A stretch of DNA of 64,000 bases from the NCBI GenBank assembly GCA_007844125.1, contig CM017570.1, forward strand, positions 50,624,685 through 50,688,684. The letters are read 5' to 3'. Below, in pieces: positions 12,480 to 25,089 of the stretch. The DNA comes from Sinonovacula constricta. Its lineage: Eukaryota > Mollusca > Bivalvia > Cardiida > Solecurtidae. The notes beneath the pieces were generated by a model. It was not told the origin of the DNA and did not search any database. It worked only from the letters and a program-made list of their open reading frames with translations. How positions within the stretch are numbered: the first letter of the stretch is position 1; the number at the start of each line of letters is the position of its first letter. The position numbers and the translations under genes were made by a program.

Positions 12480-13665
12480 TTTTCTGAGGCCGAAGTGCGA
12501 TGTTTTTACTTGGAAAGAAGGAAGTTATCTGTTGCCAAATAGGAAGACTTCCGAAAATGTGTTTTACACTACTGAAAGAAGTTAAAAGTATTTTTTTTTC
12601 TTTTGTCTTACTGATATTTGACATTAAATATAAATATTACTTTTCAATCTTGGCAAGATAAAGAGCTTTGAAAAGAGAAATTGTATAAGATATTGGTATT
12701 AATACATATCTGTTCGTTTTATTACAGTTGTAGCTTTCACATTAATCTGCCTCATTCCTCTACTGTCTGGGAAGACCTTTCGCCAAAATCTTGTGAAATA
12801 GCTTTAGGGTCTACATGGAGGCATTTTGTTTCGACAGATTAAGCCTACTACCCAGAGGCACGGGTAATGAAAAGAATAATCTGTATGTAAAAATTTGATA
12901 TATATTAAAATCAACACACCTCTTTAGAATGTCTTAATATTAATACATTTTGCTAAAAAGAGTATGTCTATACTGTCAAATAATACAAGTATACATGCAA
13001 TCAAATTTAGTCAGTAATTAATAAGATGTTGACACCACTTCGCTACTGAATAGAACAGACTAACATTTTTTTAAATGGACGTTAGATTTAAGCTTTAAAT
13101 TCAGTTTCATGAGCCAGCCAACAGAACCACGGCTGACTTGAAGGCAGAGATTAGTACTTTGCAGTTTTTTATTTCGCCAAAATATCTACACAATTCGACA
13201 GTTAACAAGCATCCACTGGAAGAATCTAATTTACTTTCCATACCTAATCGGTGGCTGAATCATATTTTAAATGTTATCAAAACAACTATTTAAAATGTAT
13301 TTTACTAAGAATTAATCACATGCTTAAAACTTTAAAATAATCACTTAAAGGCACATTAATCGTGTACTTGCACGTAGTCGATTTATATAAATTGATATAA
13401 GGAAAATGAAACATGTGCTAATGTTATAATTTTAAAGATTGTATGAGAAGATCAAATTATAAGAAACACATTTAATACATTAGTTGACCCTTTTTTCTAT
13501 TAAAAAGCCATGTGTCTTGCATATTAATTGTCTCCATATTCAAATTTATAATTATTTGCATTTATTTGTCATAAATGCATTTGTCATGCTACATTAAACA
13601 TTAGTTGTACAGTATATATTTGTGTTTTTGCTTAAACACCTACACATAAACGGAATGGAAAACGA
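12480..13665. other. AT-rich stretch without recognised gene
   Basis: Nothing assignable to a protein or repeat family was seen. Confidence 0.4.
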
Positions 13666-13671
13666 TTAAAA

Positions 13672-13935
13672 CTTGCATTTGAGAAACTCGTCAGGAAGTG
13701 CGAGGTTAGAGCTCTGTAAAACCGGTTTAAGCACCCCAGTCGGTCCATATTGCCGACTGACCGTTCCAAGGCGGTAACTGTCGGGTTTTCTCTTTTCCTT
13801 AAATGACTCATCACCAATTTGCTCTTACTTTTCGCTTGGCTTGCATGTGAAATACCTTTGTTCTGTGCCTTTTCGGAGTTTGGTATATGTTGCAATACTC
13901 ATAGGACTTTGTCATATATTCTTATTATTGTTAAT
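13672..13935 (+). mobile_element. RT-element 3'-tail fragment followed by dispersed repeat copy 2
   Basis: 13690-13785 carries GTCAGGAAGTGCGAGGTTAG, GGTTTAAGCACCCCAGTCGG and GACCGTTCCAAGGCGGTAAC, matching the tail at 24900-25000. It is followed at 13795-13935 by the repeat also seen at 11825-11960. Whether the two blocks are one composite element is open; the 11.8-kb copy lacks the tail block. Confidence 0.75.
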
Positions 13936-13944
13936 TAATAAAGA

Positions 13945-15395
13945 CACTTTTTAGCTTTATATCATGGAAAGCAATTAGTTCTTATATTATGTATTGACTA
14001 GTGATTGAGGTAGGCTTGGTTCTGTATCGGTATCTATCCAATGGCTCTTAATTGATTCAGTTTAGTTGATGTATAACCATAATGCAAATAAAACATTTGC
14101 ATATTTGTTGTGATTTTAGCTATGTACACTGAATCAGAAAGACTGAAGAAGCTTTTACCCTGTCAATACAAATATATTACTAAATCTGTATATGTTTATT
14201 TATTCATTTGTTAATACTTAAGACATAACACTTTTGTTATGGACTAGTTTACTAGGTCATATTAATCTTACTTTTGACATGTTTATAACATATACAACTA
14301 TAAAGATACGTCATGTTAATAAAAATAGCTTAAAATACTACATCAAACATACGTAAACAATTCAGATTCTGAGATTTCTACATTTACTCAATTTATAATT
14401 AGTGTACTTTATATGTTAACCAGAGTTCCCATGAAATGAAATGTTTAAACTACATGACAGCAGTAGGTAATTAGAACTGTCTGTCAATACTGTAGGATAT
14501 ACATCAAAATGTAACACACACCAAGAAGACCACACTTTCAATTTTGTTACTGGTTTTATCTGATATATTTCTCAAAATGTTCTGTTATCACAAAAAATAA
14601 TATGTTCACATCATCTAACAGCTGAGTGGTAATTTTTAATATTGTCTGGAAAAATTATGGCTCAAGATGTGTTTAAGTTAACCTGTACTAGTTGGACGTC
14701 TGAGAGCAACAGGATCAGGCCAGGCGGAGACATGTCTGGGTCAAGGGATTCATCACCATTTTTTCCCCCCAAAGAATCAGTATAAAAAGACAAGTAAGTA
14801 AATACTCTGCATGAAACAGTATAATATAGTTATACGTGTGTTCAAATACTATAGTTGATTGTGGTTCTTTTTTTTTCCAATTTGTGACCCGTTACATGCT
14901 TAATCCTTTCCCCCATCAATATTTGTTTTGTCTTCCTCCTGTGTCTCCAGGGACCAATTTATTTTATATTAAATAAATAGTATGTCTTCCTCTATGCTGT
15001 TTAGATAGGCCATAATAAATACCACAAAGCACACAGTATTAGCTATGGACGTATTCAAAGGTGCTGTCACAATAAGTCCTAAATGGGACTTTGTCTATGA
15101 TTTATTCAGAATTCGTTGTTTACACGCGTTTATGATTACTGATGATGAGTCGGCGGCCCCGTTACTATATGTCTATGGTTCAATAGAGTAAACACATTAT
15201 ACCTATCTCGCAGCTTTCATAACATTGTCTATGGTTCAATAATGTGAACACTGTGTCACCCTGGCAAGTTGCCAATGTGTCATCCAATTCTTTGTCAAGA
15301 TTACAAACCAGCTTAATGGCCTGTCGTTGTGCAGTCTATATCTCCTAAGGGTATACATTTATCTTAACGTTTTTACTAAAGATGAGTATACTGAA
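13945..15395. other. Unassigned AT-rich stretch
   Basis: No domain, RNA gene or tandem repeat recognised. Confidence 0.4.
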
Positions 15396-15424
15396 AGTTG
15401 AACAAAGCACGATCCAGTGCAGGT

Positions 15425-15665
15425 GCTTACAGTGCAGGGTACGTATGTGTGGTCAGGTTTCACTCAGAACGCCTCTCGTACTGTTTCTTGTTCACCAGTG
15501 TTCACTACGGACATCACATTGAAGTCAGTGCTCACAGTGCAGGGTACGTCTGGGTGGTCAGGTTTCACTCAGAACGCCTCTCATACTGTTTCTTGTTCAC
15601 CAGTGTTCACTACGGACACCACATTGAAGTCAGTGCCCATAGTGCAAGGTACGTCTGGGTTTTCA
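15425..15665. repeat. 105-bp direct repeat, about 2.3 copies
   Basis: AGTGCAGGGTACGT-type blocks at 15431, 15536 and 15641 are exactly 105 bp apart. The third copy forms the 3' end of the minus-strand Cys-rich frame below. In copies 1 and 2 that frame is interrupted by stops, while the plus strand remains open. 105 bp is 35 codons, so the duplication preserved frame on both strands. Confidence 0.85.
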
Positions 15666-16212
15666 CATTTCACCCCAAGCACCTCTCGTAGACAGCCCTC
15701 TTCATTACATTTACTGCCCGCATTACAGTGGTAAGATAACGTGCAACACACTGTACGACAGATGCATTCCAGACAGCGATCCAGACATTGCAAGTGTTTA
15801 ATATCTCTAGAAGGACACGTCAAAGTCTGCGATATGTCAATATTTACATACCCAGTGAGGGGAACTTCTGCAAGTGGTATGTTTACATAAGAGCCCAGTC
15901 TGTGTGTATAGAGAGGTCGGTGCTGACATTCATGATCCAGAAACAAACAAGTTGTTTTTAGTAATTTATTACAATCACTGTCGTCTATACCGATTCGCGA
16001 TCCGTGGAACTTTGGACTTGACACATTTTTCGCAGACATTTAACCACGGCCTCTTTAATAGCTTTTATTTCCGGACCACTAACATCATAAAGATCTTTGC
16101 CCCAATATTTCCTAAAAGTTGATACGGTGTTCAACTTATGTGTTGATGGTCTACAAAATAGTGGGAGCAATTGTTGACTATCTGATGCAATCATGGTCAT
16201 TCTCGGCATCAA
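15581..16212 (-). CDS. Unrecognised Cys-rich ORF pair (two overlapping minus-strand frames)
   Basis: I do not recognise the family. Frame 1 (15985-16212, with an ATG at 16209) encodes about 75 residues, including a KYWGKDLYDVSGPEIKAIKE-type helical segment and ending KCLRKMCQ plus a short tail. Frame 2 (15581-16039) is rich in cysteine, with clusters CLDRCLECICRTVCC and CNAGSKCNEEGC. The frames overlap by 55 bp, so they could be one gene joined by splicing or broken by an indel. The C-terminus lies in the 105-bp repeat. A partial copy of 15945-16015 is present at 16675-16760. The Cys spacing suggests a disulphide-rich or metal-binding domain, but no function can be assigned. Confidence 0.4.
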
Positions 16213-16504
16213 TTATTGCTAAATTAAATTAAATATTGTTCCTCTAAACAACTGTATTTTACTGTAAGAAAATTGTTAATTTAATCTTTGAAGTAAAACA
16301 AACATACAAGGAACGAAGGAAACAGCAAAACCATTTGTTAAGAAAGTGTTGCTATTTTTTGTTGCTACAGCATAGATACTAGTGTGGGTTGTGAAGTCGT
16401 TCATTGTCTGTGCTGTTTAAGTAAATATGACATTATATTGTACATATGTTAATAGTTCGTTATAATACAACTATATACAAATATTTATTGTATTATAGCC
16501 CTCT

Positions 16505-16685
16505 TTTATCAGTTTAACTTCAGATGCAGGTGTTTGCTGTAAATTGTCTCAATTTGATGGGATATTTTTTTTATTTACACTGTTTGTGAAAACCTTCAGA
16601 AAGTGCGAGGGGGACGCTACACAAACCAGATTTAAGCCCTTCAATCGGTCCTTTTGCCAACTGACATTTTCAATGCGAACACCTT
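16505..16685 (+). mobile_element. RT-element 3'-tail fragment
   Basis: Matches the 24.8-25.0 kb tail: GATGCAGGTGTTTGCTGT, GATGGGATATTTTT, TTTACACTGTTTGT, AAACCTTCAGAAAGTGCGAG and ATCGGTCCTTTTGCC. It is more diverged than the other copies. Confidence 0.75.
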
Positions 16686-16948
16686 GTTTTTGGTAATTTA
16701 TTACAAGCAGTATTGTCCTGTAACAGTGCTGTCTATACCGACCCGCGATCTGTTTAACTTTAAATACCTTAATATTAAGATGGTCAGTGATAGCATTGTC
16801 ATTAAAATGTCCGTCAATATTTATTTATATATAATTAATACGATCATAAGACTAACACAAACTATTTATCCAGAGCACAAGTTAAACAGTTCTTAAGATG
16901 AAATCGTTACATAGTGACTAGTGTCGAATTATATTATATTATTTTTTC

Positions 16949-16949
<1 letters not shown>

Positions 16950-17000
<51 letters not shown>

Positions 17001-17905
17001 TTCATCATTATTATAATTGTTATGATTATTATTACTATTATTTTCATTATTACTATTATTACTATTTTCATTATTATTATAATTTAAAGTAGTAGAAGTA
17101 GAAGTAGTAGTAGTAGCAGTAAGTAGTAGTAGTAGTAGTAGCAGCAGCAGCAGCACTAATGACAGTAGCAACGAAAGTAGTTTTAGAGGTAGTAGTAGTA
17201 GTAGTTGTAGTAGTAGTTGTACTAGTAGTTGTAGTTGTAGTAGTAGTTGTGGTAGTAGTTGTGGTAGTAGTTGTGGTAGTAGTTGTGGTAGTATCAAAAG
17301 CTGTAGCAGTGGAAGTAGTTATTGCAGTGGTTGTTATAGTAAAAGTAGTGGTGGTAGTGGTAGAAGTACTATAATAATAGTTGCAACGGTAGTTATGATA
17401 GTAGTAGTAGAATAGCAGTAGTAGTAGTAGTAGTAGTGGTAGTAGTGGTAGTGGTAGGTTTGGTAGTAGAAATAGTCGTAAAGTGGTAGTAGAAGTCGTT
17501 GTAGTATAAGTAGTGCTAGTAGAAGTAGGAGTAGTGGTAAAAGCAGTAGTAGTAATTGCAGTAGTTGTAGTAGTAATAGTAGTAGAAGTTGAATAATAGT
17601 AGTAGCAGGAGAAGTACTTGTAGTAGAAGTAATTGAGGTGGTGATGGTAGAGATAGTAAAATAGTAGAAGCAGCAGTTGTAGTGGTAATGGCGGTGGAAG
17701 TAGTAGTAGAATAGTAGTAGCAGTAGTAATGGTGGTAGTAGTAGTAATGGTGTAGTAATGGTGGTAGTAGTAGTAATAGTAGCAGTAGTAGTAGTAGTAG
17801 TGGTAGTGGTGGTAGTAGCTGCAGTAGAATAGAATTACTAGTAGTGGTGGTGGTAGTGGTAGTTTTAGAATAGTAGTAGTGGTTGTGATAGTGGTAGTGG
17901 TAGGT
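16950..17905. repeat. Trinucleotide microsatellite tract (ATT then AGT/GTA)
   Basis: Perfect ATT repeats to about 17000, then interrupted ATT, then about 800 bp of AGT/TGT/GGT-type degenerate trinucleotides. Long open frames of poly-Thr, poly-Val or poly-Tyr on either strand are artefacts of the tract. A short (GT)n tract follows at about 17920-17970. Confidence 0.95.
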
Positions 17906-18069
17906 TTAATGGTAAAATAATGTGTGTGCGTGTGTGTGCGCGCGTGTGTATGTATGTATATGTGTGTATATATCTTTATCATTATGTCTGTCCATCTGTC
18001 CTTCTCTCTGTCTCTGTCTTTTTTCAGTATTTTCAGTGTGGGGTAACAGACACAACTAAACAAAAATAA

Positions 18070-20210
18070 CTATTACTTCCGCAGAAAAATATTCTGAATA
18101 TATTTTGCTGGCTAACATCATGTTAACACAGTGCATTTTAAAGTCTTTCAATGGACTCATAAAACACACTCCTGTTGTTGCTTTGTTAATTATCATTACG
18201 AACTTATAAAATGTTATCAATTTAATGGAGTGGTACGAAACATGCGGGTAATGAAATTGAAATTAATTAAACATATGCCACGGGGTCAAAGTGTTGGTCT
18301 CTCATGAATTTTTGACTACATAAGGGTTTGTTTGGATAAGCTGTTCTCGTGTTTTCTAAAAAAAATACATACAAAAATCGAAAATCAAATTTCGAAATTG
18401 ATAACATGTAATTTACGGAAATGTCAACATTATAAATCGACAACTCGGTCAGACACATTTGACCATTCACTCTTTTTGTTAACACAAGCAATCAGTTATG
18501 ACACAGGCAATGTTCAATTGTATTTTAGTGTAAAGGATTCCTCAATATAACACACCTATGTAGGCCATAGATTAAAATGAATATTTTACATTTCCAGCCT
18601 ACTTCGGAATCGTCAAAATGGCTGCTTCTATCCCCGTGCTTTCTGTGTTTACAGTCAGCCGCAATGGGTTTCCCGTGACATTTTATAAGCGGACGATTTA
18701 TTATGGCTCATTGTGTTTTAATATTCTTGCTAACACACATGTGTATGTGCCCTCGACCTTCAAAACGGAAGGTTAAACGTGATGAAAAGGTGACATAATT
18801 ATTTTTTTCTAAATAAAAGACATTAGATTAAAAGACTATTCTATGAGTGTCTTGTTATAGGCATTGGTTATGTAATTCTTTAGAGCATGCCATTACGATA
18901 TGGGCTGGAGCAAGTTATTGATTAAAACAAGTTAGTATATCATGGGAGAGACTAAGGGTTTCATGCACTGCGATTGGTCAGCAAGAGTCTAATTCCCACA
19001 CCATTTCTGATGCTACTTCAGCATGAGACTGGCCTTTGGGAGAGTGCAAATAAAAACGAAAACATGACACGGTCCTATTAGTGTGGCACCATATATCAAA
19101 ATTTGTAACCGCATGAAGGGAAGGCATTCAACAGCTAGTCAAATATAAAAGTTGCTCAATACTGCGACAAGACATAACATAAAAAGGTTTAAAGAGCACA
19201 GCTACCTCCTTGGTACGGTTATACTGCAAAAGGGCTGACCAGGTTGTATTAAGGTCATTTGTATTTGGAGATAGGACCTATACATACACGTGTAATTCTG
19301 TAATCTTATTATATTTTAATAATTGTTAATTAACTGAAGAAATATTAATTAGTTATATATTAAGCAGTCCCTTAATGTACGTTTCACATGTTGGATGCAT
19401 TAATAAATGAATATGCTCAAGTAGACTTTAATTTAAAACCAAACATAATCAAGAATGTTCTATATTGCGTGAACAAACGTCTGTTTGTATGTCCTTATCG
19501 TCACCTGTTTCATAAAGGTACATAGCATATTTATCCAGGCCAATCCTCCATGTAACGATATGTGTGTAAACGTCCTAAAGATAATACCTGCATGATAAGA
19601 TCAGTTCGAGTTGGAGCTGTTAGGTCAGGGTTTGCATTACTGGACTTTGGATCCCTTTCTGTATCTTTTTATCTCATCTTACAGGTGAGTAAAATCCACC
19701 GAACAATATGTGCACTGAAGTTGTATAATATGCATTAGCCACAAAGGACCGACTGGGCTGCTTTAATCAACACTCGTGATCAGTTGCTTTCATACCAGTA
19801 TTATTGAACTACGCCTTCACCTACATATTACGGATGAAAGATTCGACCGAGTCTTTTTTAATGAAACATTCTCTTGTCTTTAAATGTATTATACATATAA
19901 AAATAAACAATATTGCTTTAAATGCCAAGAAAAAAAATATCTGAGATCCTGATGGGAGTGACGACCACGTCAATAATGACTGCCGACTATAGATGTTAAG
20001 CTCTCTATGGGTTATTAATTTGGACTTTTGGGCCTCTGTGTATTTAAGGGTTGTTACTGAAATGACACAAACAGCGGCTTAGAAATAACGTAATGGATGG
20101 CTCTCGCCATGGCCATAGTCAAGTCGGTACCTCGCTCGTGCAAAGGTGCTACCCCATCGCAGTTAATTATGGTTGGTGTTAGTGTCATGCATATTCACGA
20201 TGACGCATTA
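18070..20210. other. Long stretch without recognised gene
   Basis: Mostly AT-rich. A 52-codon frame at 18618-18776 begins in good start context (AAAATGGCTGC) but has no recognisable homology. 19740-19775 has a CAAAGGACCGACTGGG block faintly like the retroelement tail. Nothing else is supported. Confidence 0.4.
18618..18776 (+). CDS. Possible small ORF or first exon
   Basis: A 52-residue frame starts at ATG in a CAAAATGGCTGC context, which fits animal initiation and resembles a YY1-type promoter-proximal motif. It begins MAASIPVLSVFTVSR and ends at TAA. No domain is recognised and no splice partner was found. It could equally be the 5' part of a retroelement or chance. Confidence 0.2.
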   Translation: MAASIPVLSVFTVSRNGFPVTFYKRTIYYGSLCFNILANTHVYVPSTFKTEG

Positions 20211-20214
20211 GTAT

Positions 20215-21255
20215 TTAAAGGCATAGATTGAAAAATAAGTTAAAGGGATATATTGGAAAGTAAGTTAAAGGCAAATACTGAAAAGTATGTTAAAGGGACA
20301 GTTTGAAAAGTAATTAAAAGGTATATTTTGAAAAGTAACTTAAAGAGATATATTGAAAATTAAGTTAAAGGGACAGTTTAACAAGTAAGATAAAGGGATA
20401 CATTGAAAAGTAATTTAAAGAGACAGTTTGAAAAGTAAAGTTAAAGGGACAGTTTGAAAAGTAAAGTTAAAGGGACAGTTTGAAACGTAAAGGTAAAGAG
20501 ACAGTTTGAAAAGTAAAGTTAAAGGAAAAGTTTGAAAAGTAAGTTAAAGTGACAGTTTGAAAAGTAAAGGTAAAGAGACAGTTTGAAAAGTAAAGTTAAA
20601 GGGAAAGTTTGAAAAGTAAAGGTAAAGAGACAGTTTGAAAAGTAAAGGTAAAGAGACAGTTTGAAAAGTAAAGTTAAAGGGAAAGTTTGAAAAGTAAGTT
20701 AAAGAGACAGTTTGAAAAGTAAGTTAAAGAGACAGTTTGAAAAGTAAGTTAAAGTGATAGTTTGAAAAGTAAATTCAAGGGACAGTTTGAAAAGTAAAGT
20801 TAAAGAGACAGTTTGAAAAGTAAGTTAAAGAGACAGTTTGAAAAGTAAGTTAAAGGGATAGTTTGAGAAGAAAGGTTAAAGGGATAGATAGAAATTTAAG
20901 TTAAGAGACAGTTTGAAAAGTAAAGTTAAAAAGATACTTTGAAAAGAAAAGTTGAAGGGATATATTGAAAAGCAAAATTAAAGGGATGTATTTAAAAAAT
21001 AAAAGTGAAGGGATAGTTTGAAAAGTAAGTTAAAAGGATAGTTAGAAAAGTAAGTTAAAGGGACAGTTTGAGAAGTAAATTGAAGGGACAGTTTGAAAAG
21101 TTAAGTTAAAGGGATATATTGAAAAGCAAAATTTAAGGGATGTATTGAAAAGTAAAATTAAAGGGATAGTTTGAAAAGTAAGTTAAAGGGACAGTTTGAA
21201 AAGTAAGTTAAAGGGAAAGTTTGAAACGATAAGTTAAAGGGATAGTTTGAAAATC
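20215..21255 (+). repeat. 25-26 bp minisatellite
   Basis: About 40 units of the type AAGTTAAAGGGACAGTTTGA plus AAAGT, with variable purine positions (GGGATA, GAGACA, GGGAAA) and one-base length changes. It is strongly purine-rich on this strand. No coding frame survives. Confidence 0.92.
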
Positions 21256-21259
21256 AGTC

Positions 21260-21905
21260 ACATACATGCAAAACAGACACTATAACTCTCATACACAGAT
21301 ATACAGAAAAATATATTCACAGGATTGTACTCATACAAACTTTGACATAGAGATTATATTTTACAATGTATATCCTTTATATAATAATTATATAATAAAT
21401 ATCAAGGCAGGAATGTCTTAATCATCGATGATCAGTTTTGTTTGTAATGGATAAATACGGACATGAACCAAGCGATAACTGTTCTTGTAACTTTGTGAAG
21501 ATGTAATGTGGTTACTAATTTACGCTTCTCCTCGGAACATGTAAATGTTTACAAAATCCTCCGTGAATATCTCACGTATAAATAGTCACAGGTATGGCAA
21601 TTTCATGTTTTCAAGTTGCCTGTGTCTGATATAATTACAATGGTTTACTATAATATTTCACAGTGCTCACATTTATACAAAAATTCACAATTTGTTTGTG
21701 CTATCCTGTAATAATATGACTTAAAGCAAGGTCGTGTGAACATTAGAAAATATAAACGCGCCATCTTGGCAACAATCGATCGCACATGACTTTATACCTG
21801 GAACAGACATTAGTCAGTGCTTTGGTTTTATAAATAGTTTGCAACTCATGTTAAGGAAATAAGTTTATCGATAATTTATATCAACATATACATCGAACCG
21901 AGTTT
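21260..21905. other. AT-rich flank upstream of the RT element
   Basis: May contain the 5' untranslated part of the retroelement; no boundary or terminal repeat could be identified. Confidence 0.4.
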
Positions 21906-21909
21906 GTCT

Positions 21910-24266
21910 GACGACTCATGGAATTAGAAAAAATCATAATCTTAAGCGCAGATTTAGAAAAACAGTTTCTATTCAAGATCTGAACACACTTTATATTCGA
22001 TCTGGTATTCACGCCTTACTTTGTACAGTTACCAATCTACCCTTGAAATCACTAGTTATTTTGGACAATGAGGCAGATAAAATATATTTACGTACACATC
22101 CTTTATATGAGGTGGCTTCCATCATTCAAAAGTATACTACCCATGCTTTAAGACCTCATATAGATAAACAGTCTCAACATAAACGACATTTCATGAAAAT
22201 CAAATACATTAATAAAGGGATTGATTTTATCGACTTACCTAGTATCTTTCGGGACAAAAATATCATCAATAAAATCCCGTGTTACTTCGAAAACAAAGAA
22301 AACCCAATGATTTGTTATAAGTACAAAAAACCCATTAGAGGTCTTATTTTTAATTACAACCAAACAGTAGCAGACTTTAACCTAAATGACCCTTCTCAAG
22401 ATTCTTGTAACTGTTCAACTTCACCTTTCTGTTATTTACCTTGTGGCCATATCATTACTGGGGATTTAAACATCATCGATGACTACACATTGAGAAAATT
22501 ACTCTTTAAGGGCCCGAAATATCGCCTGCCAGATGACATAGATTTTGACCTTTGTTGCAAAGAAATTGCTGATGCAATTAATCTGTTTGCCGATCGCTGG
22601 TGTAAGAGAGAAAACACGGATACAGTAGCACTAAATACTTGGAAGAAAGCCATTTTTAAGATAATAAAAAAACGCGTTAAATTCTACCGCTCCCATCCAT
22701 CTAGTTTACCTAAGAAACCTTCTTATCACTTAAAACATCTAAAACAGTCCTTTCAGAATATTCACGATAAATTTGTACTTGTACCTGCAGACAAAGCTTC
22801 AAACAACATTATTTTTGTCTGACGACTTTATTACAAAAATATACTGAGTGCTGAGTTATCCACCACCAGTTCTTACTCTTGCACCAACCTTGACTTTCAG
22901 ACAGTCATTGACAAACGTAAACAGATATTGCATAATTTCAATATCAAAATAGAAACAAAGCAAGAAAAACTTCCTTCCTTGTACTGGATTCCTAAGCTTC
23001 ACAAAACACCATACAAGTCACGATTCATAGCTAATGCCAGCTCTAGCACCACCACTCACATATCTAAACTACTTACGTCTTGCCTTACAGCCGTTCGCAA
23101 TCACGTTGTTAAATATTGTGAAAAAGTGTATGAAAATTTAGGAATTAACATTTTTTGGTCTATTAAAAATTCTTCAGAAGTCTTAGACAAGTTTCGTACT
23201 TTAAACTTTCATTGATCTGCAGTTAATACTTACGATTTCTCTACGCTGTACACTTCTTTACCTCATGATTTAATTAAGACCAAATTGATTGCTCTTATTG
23301 AGAAAACATTTGCTCGAGAGCAACGTCTATATATTGCATGTCATGAAAGTAATGCATTTTTTTACCAACACATTCTTAGAAAAGTTTACTATGTGGACTT
23401 GCACGGATGTTTGTGAAGCTTTACGTTTTCTATTAGACAATATTTACATAAAATGCGGTGACACTTTATTTAGACAAGTAATTGGTATCCCTATGGGAAC
23501 CAACTGTGCACCATTAATTGCAGATTTGTTTTTATAGTGCTTTGAACGTGATTTCATGTTAACTTTATCCCCTTCAAACCAAAGCCACATTATAGAGGCT
23601 TTCAATTTAACGTCGCGCTATCTTGACGATATTCTAACTATAGATAATCCTTTCTTTTCTCAAATGATCCATCTGATCTACCCTCCAGAACTTACCCTTA
23701 ATAAAGCAAATAACTGACATTTAAATGCAGCATTTCTAGACATTGAGATAAATATTTCCAATGACAACGTCTCTACTAAAATCTATGACAAGAGAGATGA
23801 TTTCAACTTTAGTATTGTGAATTATCCATACCTTGATGGTGATTCACCTCGTGCTACCTCCTATGGTATTTACATATCACCACTTACAAGGTTTGCACGA
23901 GTTTGTACTAAAGTAGAAGATTTCAATGATAGAAACCTGTTTATTTCTTCTAAACTGTTACAGCAAGGCTTTCGTTTTCATAAATTAAGAAAGGCGTTTT
24001 CAAAATTCTTTCACCGCAATGATTTTATTGCTTCTAAGTATAATAGCAGTATGAAAACACTTATGCAGAAAGGCATAAGTCATCCTGCATTTTATGGAAA
24101 TGTTTTATACAAGTTAAAGAAGATCAAGGGTCTCAATAACTTTTCTGACCACTTTACAAAACTTATCAGAAAATGTATTGCAGACGGTTACAACCCGGGA
24201 ATCCTTCGATGTACTGCATTGCTTGCAATTGACCCTTTTACAGTCAAGAACTTGCATTGCTTTTAA
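21910..24266 (+). pseudogene. Degraded Penelope-like-type reverse transcriptase
   Basis: A single long RT frame, readable without an ATG from about 21910, is interrupted by stops at 22820-22822, 23213-23215, 23535-23537 and 23715-23717 and by one frameshift near 23380. Landmarks in order: a Cys-rich segment with CNCSTSPFC (about 22405), DKFVLVPADKASNN (about 22770), PKLHKTPYKSRFIA (about 22990), YDFSTLYTSLPH (23231), GIPMGTNCAP (about 23484) and the catalytic YLDD box (23619-23630). The PKLHK and DFSTLYT forms are those of Penelope-like elements, although no GIY-YIG endonuclease is visible and the clade is therefore tentative. The function would be copying of the element's RNA; this copy is dead. 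Coordinates are approximate at the 5' end. Confidence 0.85.
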
Positions 24267-25085
24267 ATTACACGATGACCGGACAGGTCGTTGAGACTAT
24301 TTGAAAACAGTGACTTAAAGCCATAATTGGACAGTCACTGTTGGATTTCTTGTCTCTTCATCTCTCCAGTCGTGCCCTATATAGGTGGGACAACTTGAGC
24401 AGTCTCCATACCCTTTACGTGAGATTGCACAGTAGGTATAACATCGGGAATTTTTGTACCTTTATCATATATAATATGTCAACTGCGGATAAATCCTCGG
24501 CGTTTATGATATGTTTTTTGAACGTATTAACTCTAAACAATACTACGTTTTATTTTGTTGATTTTCTAAAATTCTATTATTTTGTCCGTATTATTTACAT
24601 TTCACTTTTGACACTTTTGGCATATGACATCATGACATTTATGACGTCATTATATGGTTCTTATAATATATCAGCGCTTGTACTGCTTTATTTTATTTTA
24701 AACTACTCTCTCATTTGGAATATTTTGGTTGCCGAGGCTTTTATCTACTGTACATACTGTACATATGTTGTTTTATTAATAGTTATTTTGTATGTACATA
24801 TGTTCATTATATCTGTTTTAACTCCCGATGCAGGTGCTTACTGTTAGTTGTGTCACTTTGACGGGATATTTTTATTTACACTGTTTGTTTGATAGAAAAA
24901 CCTTCAGGAAGTGCGAGGTTGGAGCGCTCCACAAACCAGGTTTAAGCACCCCAGTTTGGCCCTTTTGCCGACTGACCGTTCCAAGGCGGTAACTGATGGT
25001 TTTTCTTTTTGTGTGTTATGTCTCGTCTCTGTGTTTTTTGTCACATTTACATTTACCTTGTTTGCCTTTGTCTACAGGTAGATAA
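24267..25085 (+). mobile_element. 3' region and conserved tail of the RT element
   Basis: Directly follows the RT frame. 24341-24847 happens to be open and hydrophobic but starts on TTG and has no known domain; it is more likely untranslated. The tail from about 24800 (CCCGATGCAGGTGCTTACTG) through GACGGGATATTTTTATTTAC, GGTTTAAGCACCCCAG, CCGTTCCAAGGCGGTAACTG and GTGTGTTATGTCTCGTCTCT recurs at 3.6, 13.7, 16.5, 33.7 and 54.3 kb. It is therefore the 3' end from which truncated copies were seeded. Confidence 0.75.
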
Positions 25086-25089
25086 AAAT

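Noticed and set aside
16929..18063. Very long poly-Thr, poly-Val and poly-Tyr/Leu open frames on both strands
   Set aside because: They follow a trinucleotide microsatellite tract, lack any domain and are open on both strands for compositional reasons.
24341..24847. Hydrophobic 168-residue membrane protein
   Set aside because: Starts on TTG, lies in the 3' region of a dead retroelement, has no domain, and its Phe/Leu/Ile/Tyr bias is what AT-rich DNA gives in that frame.
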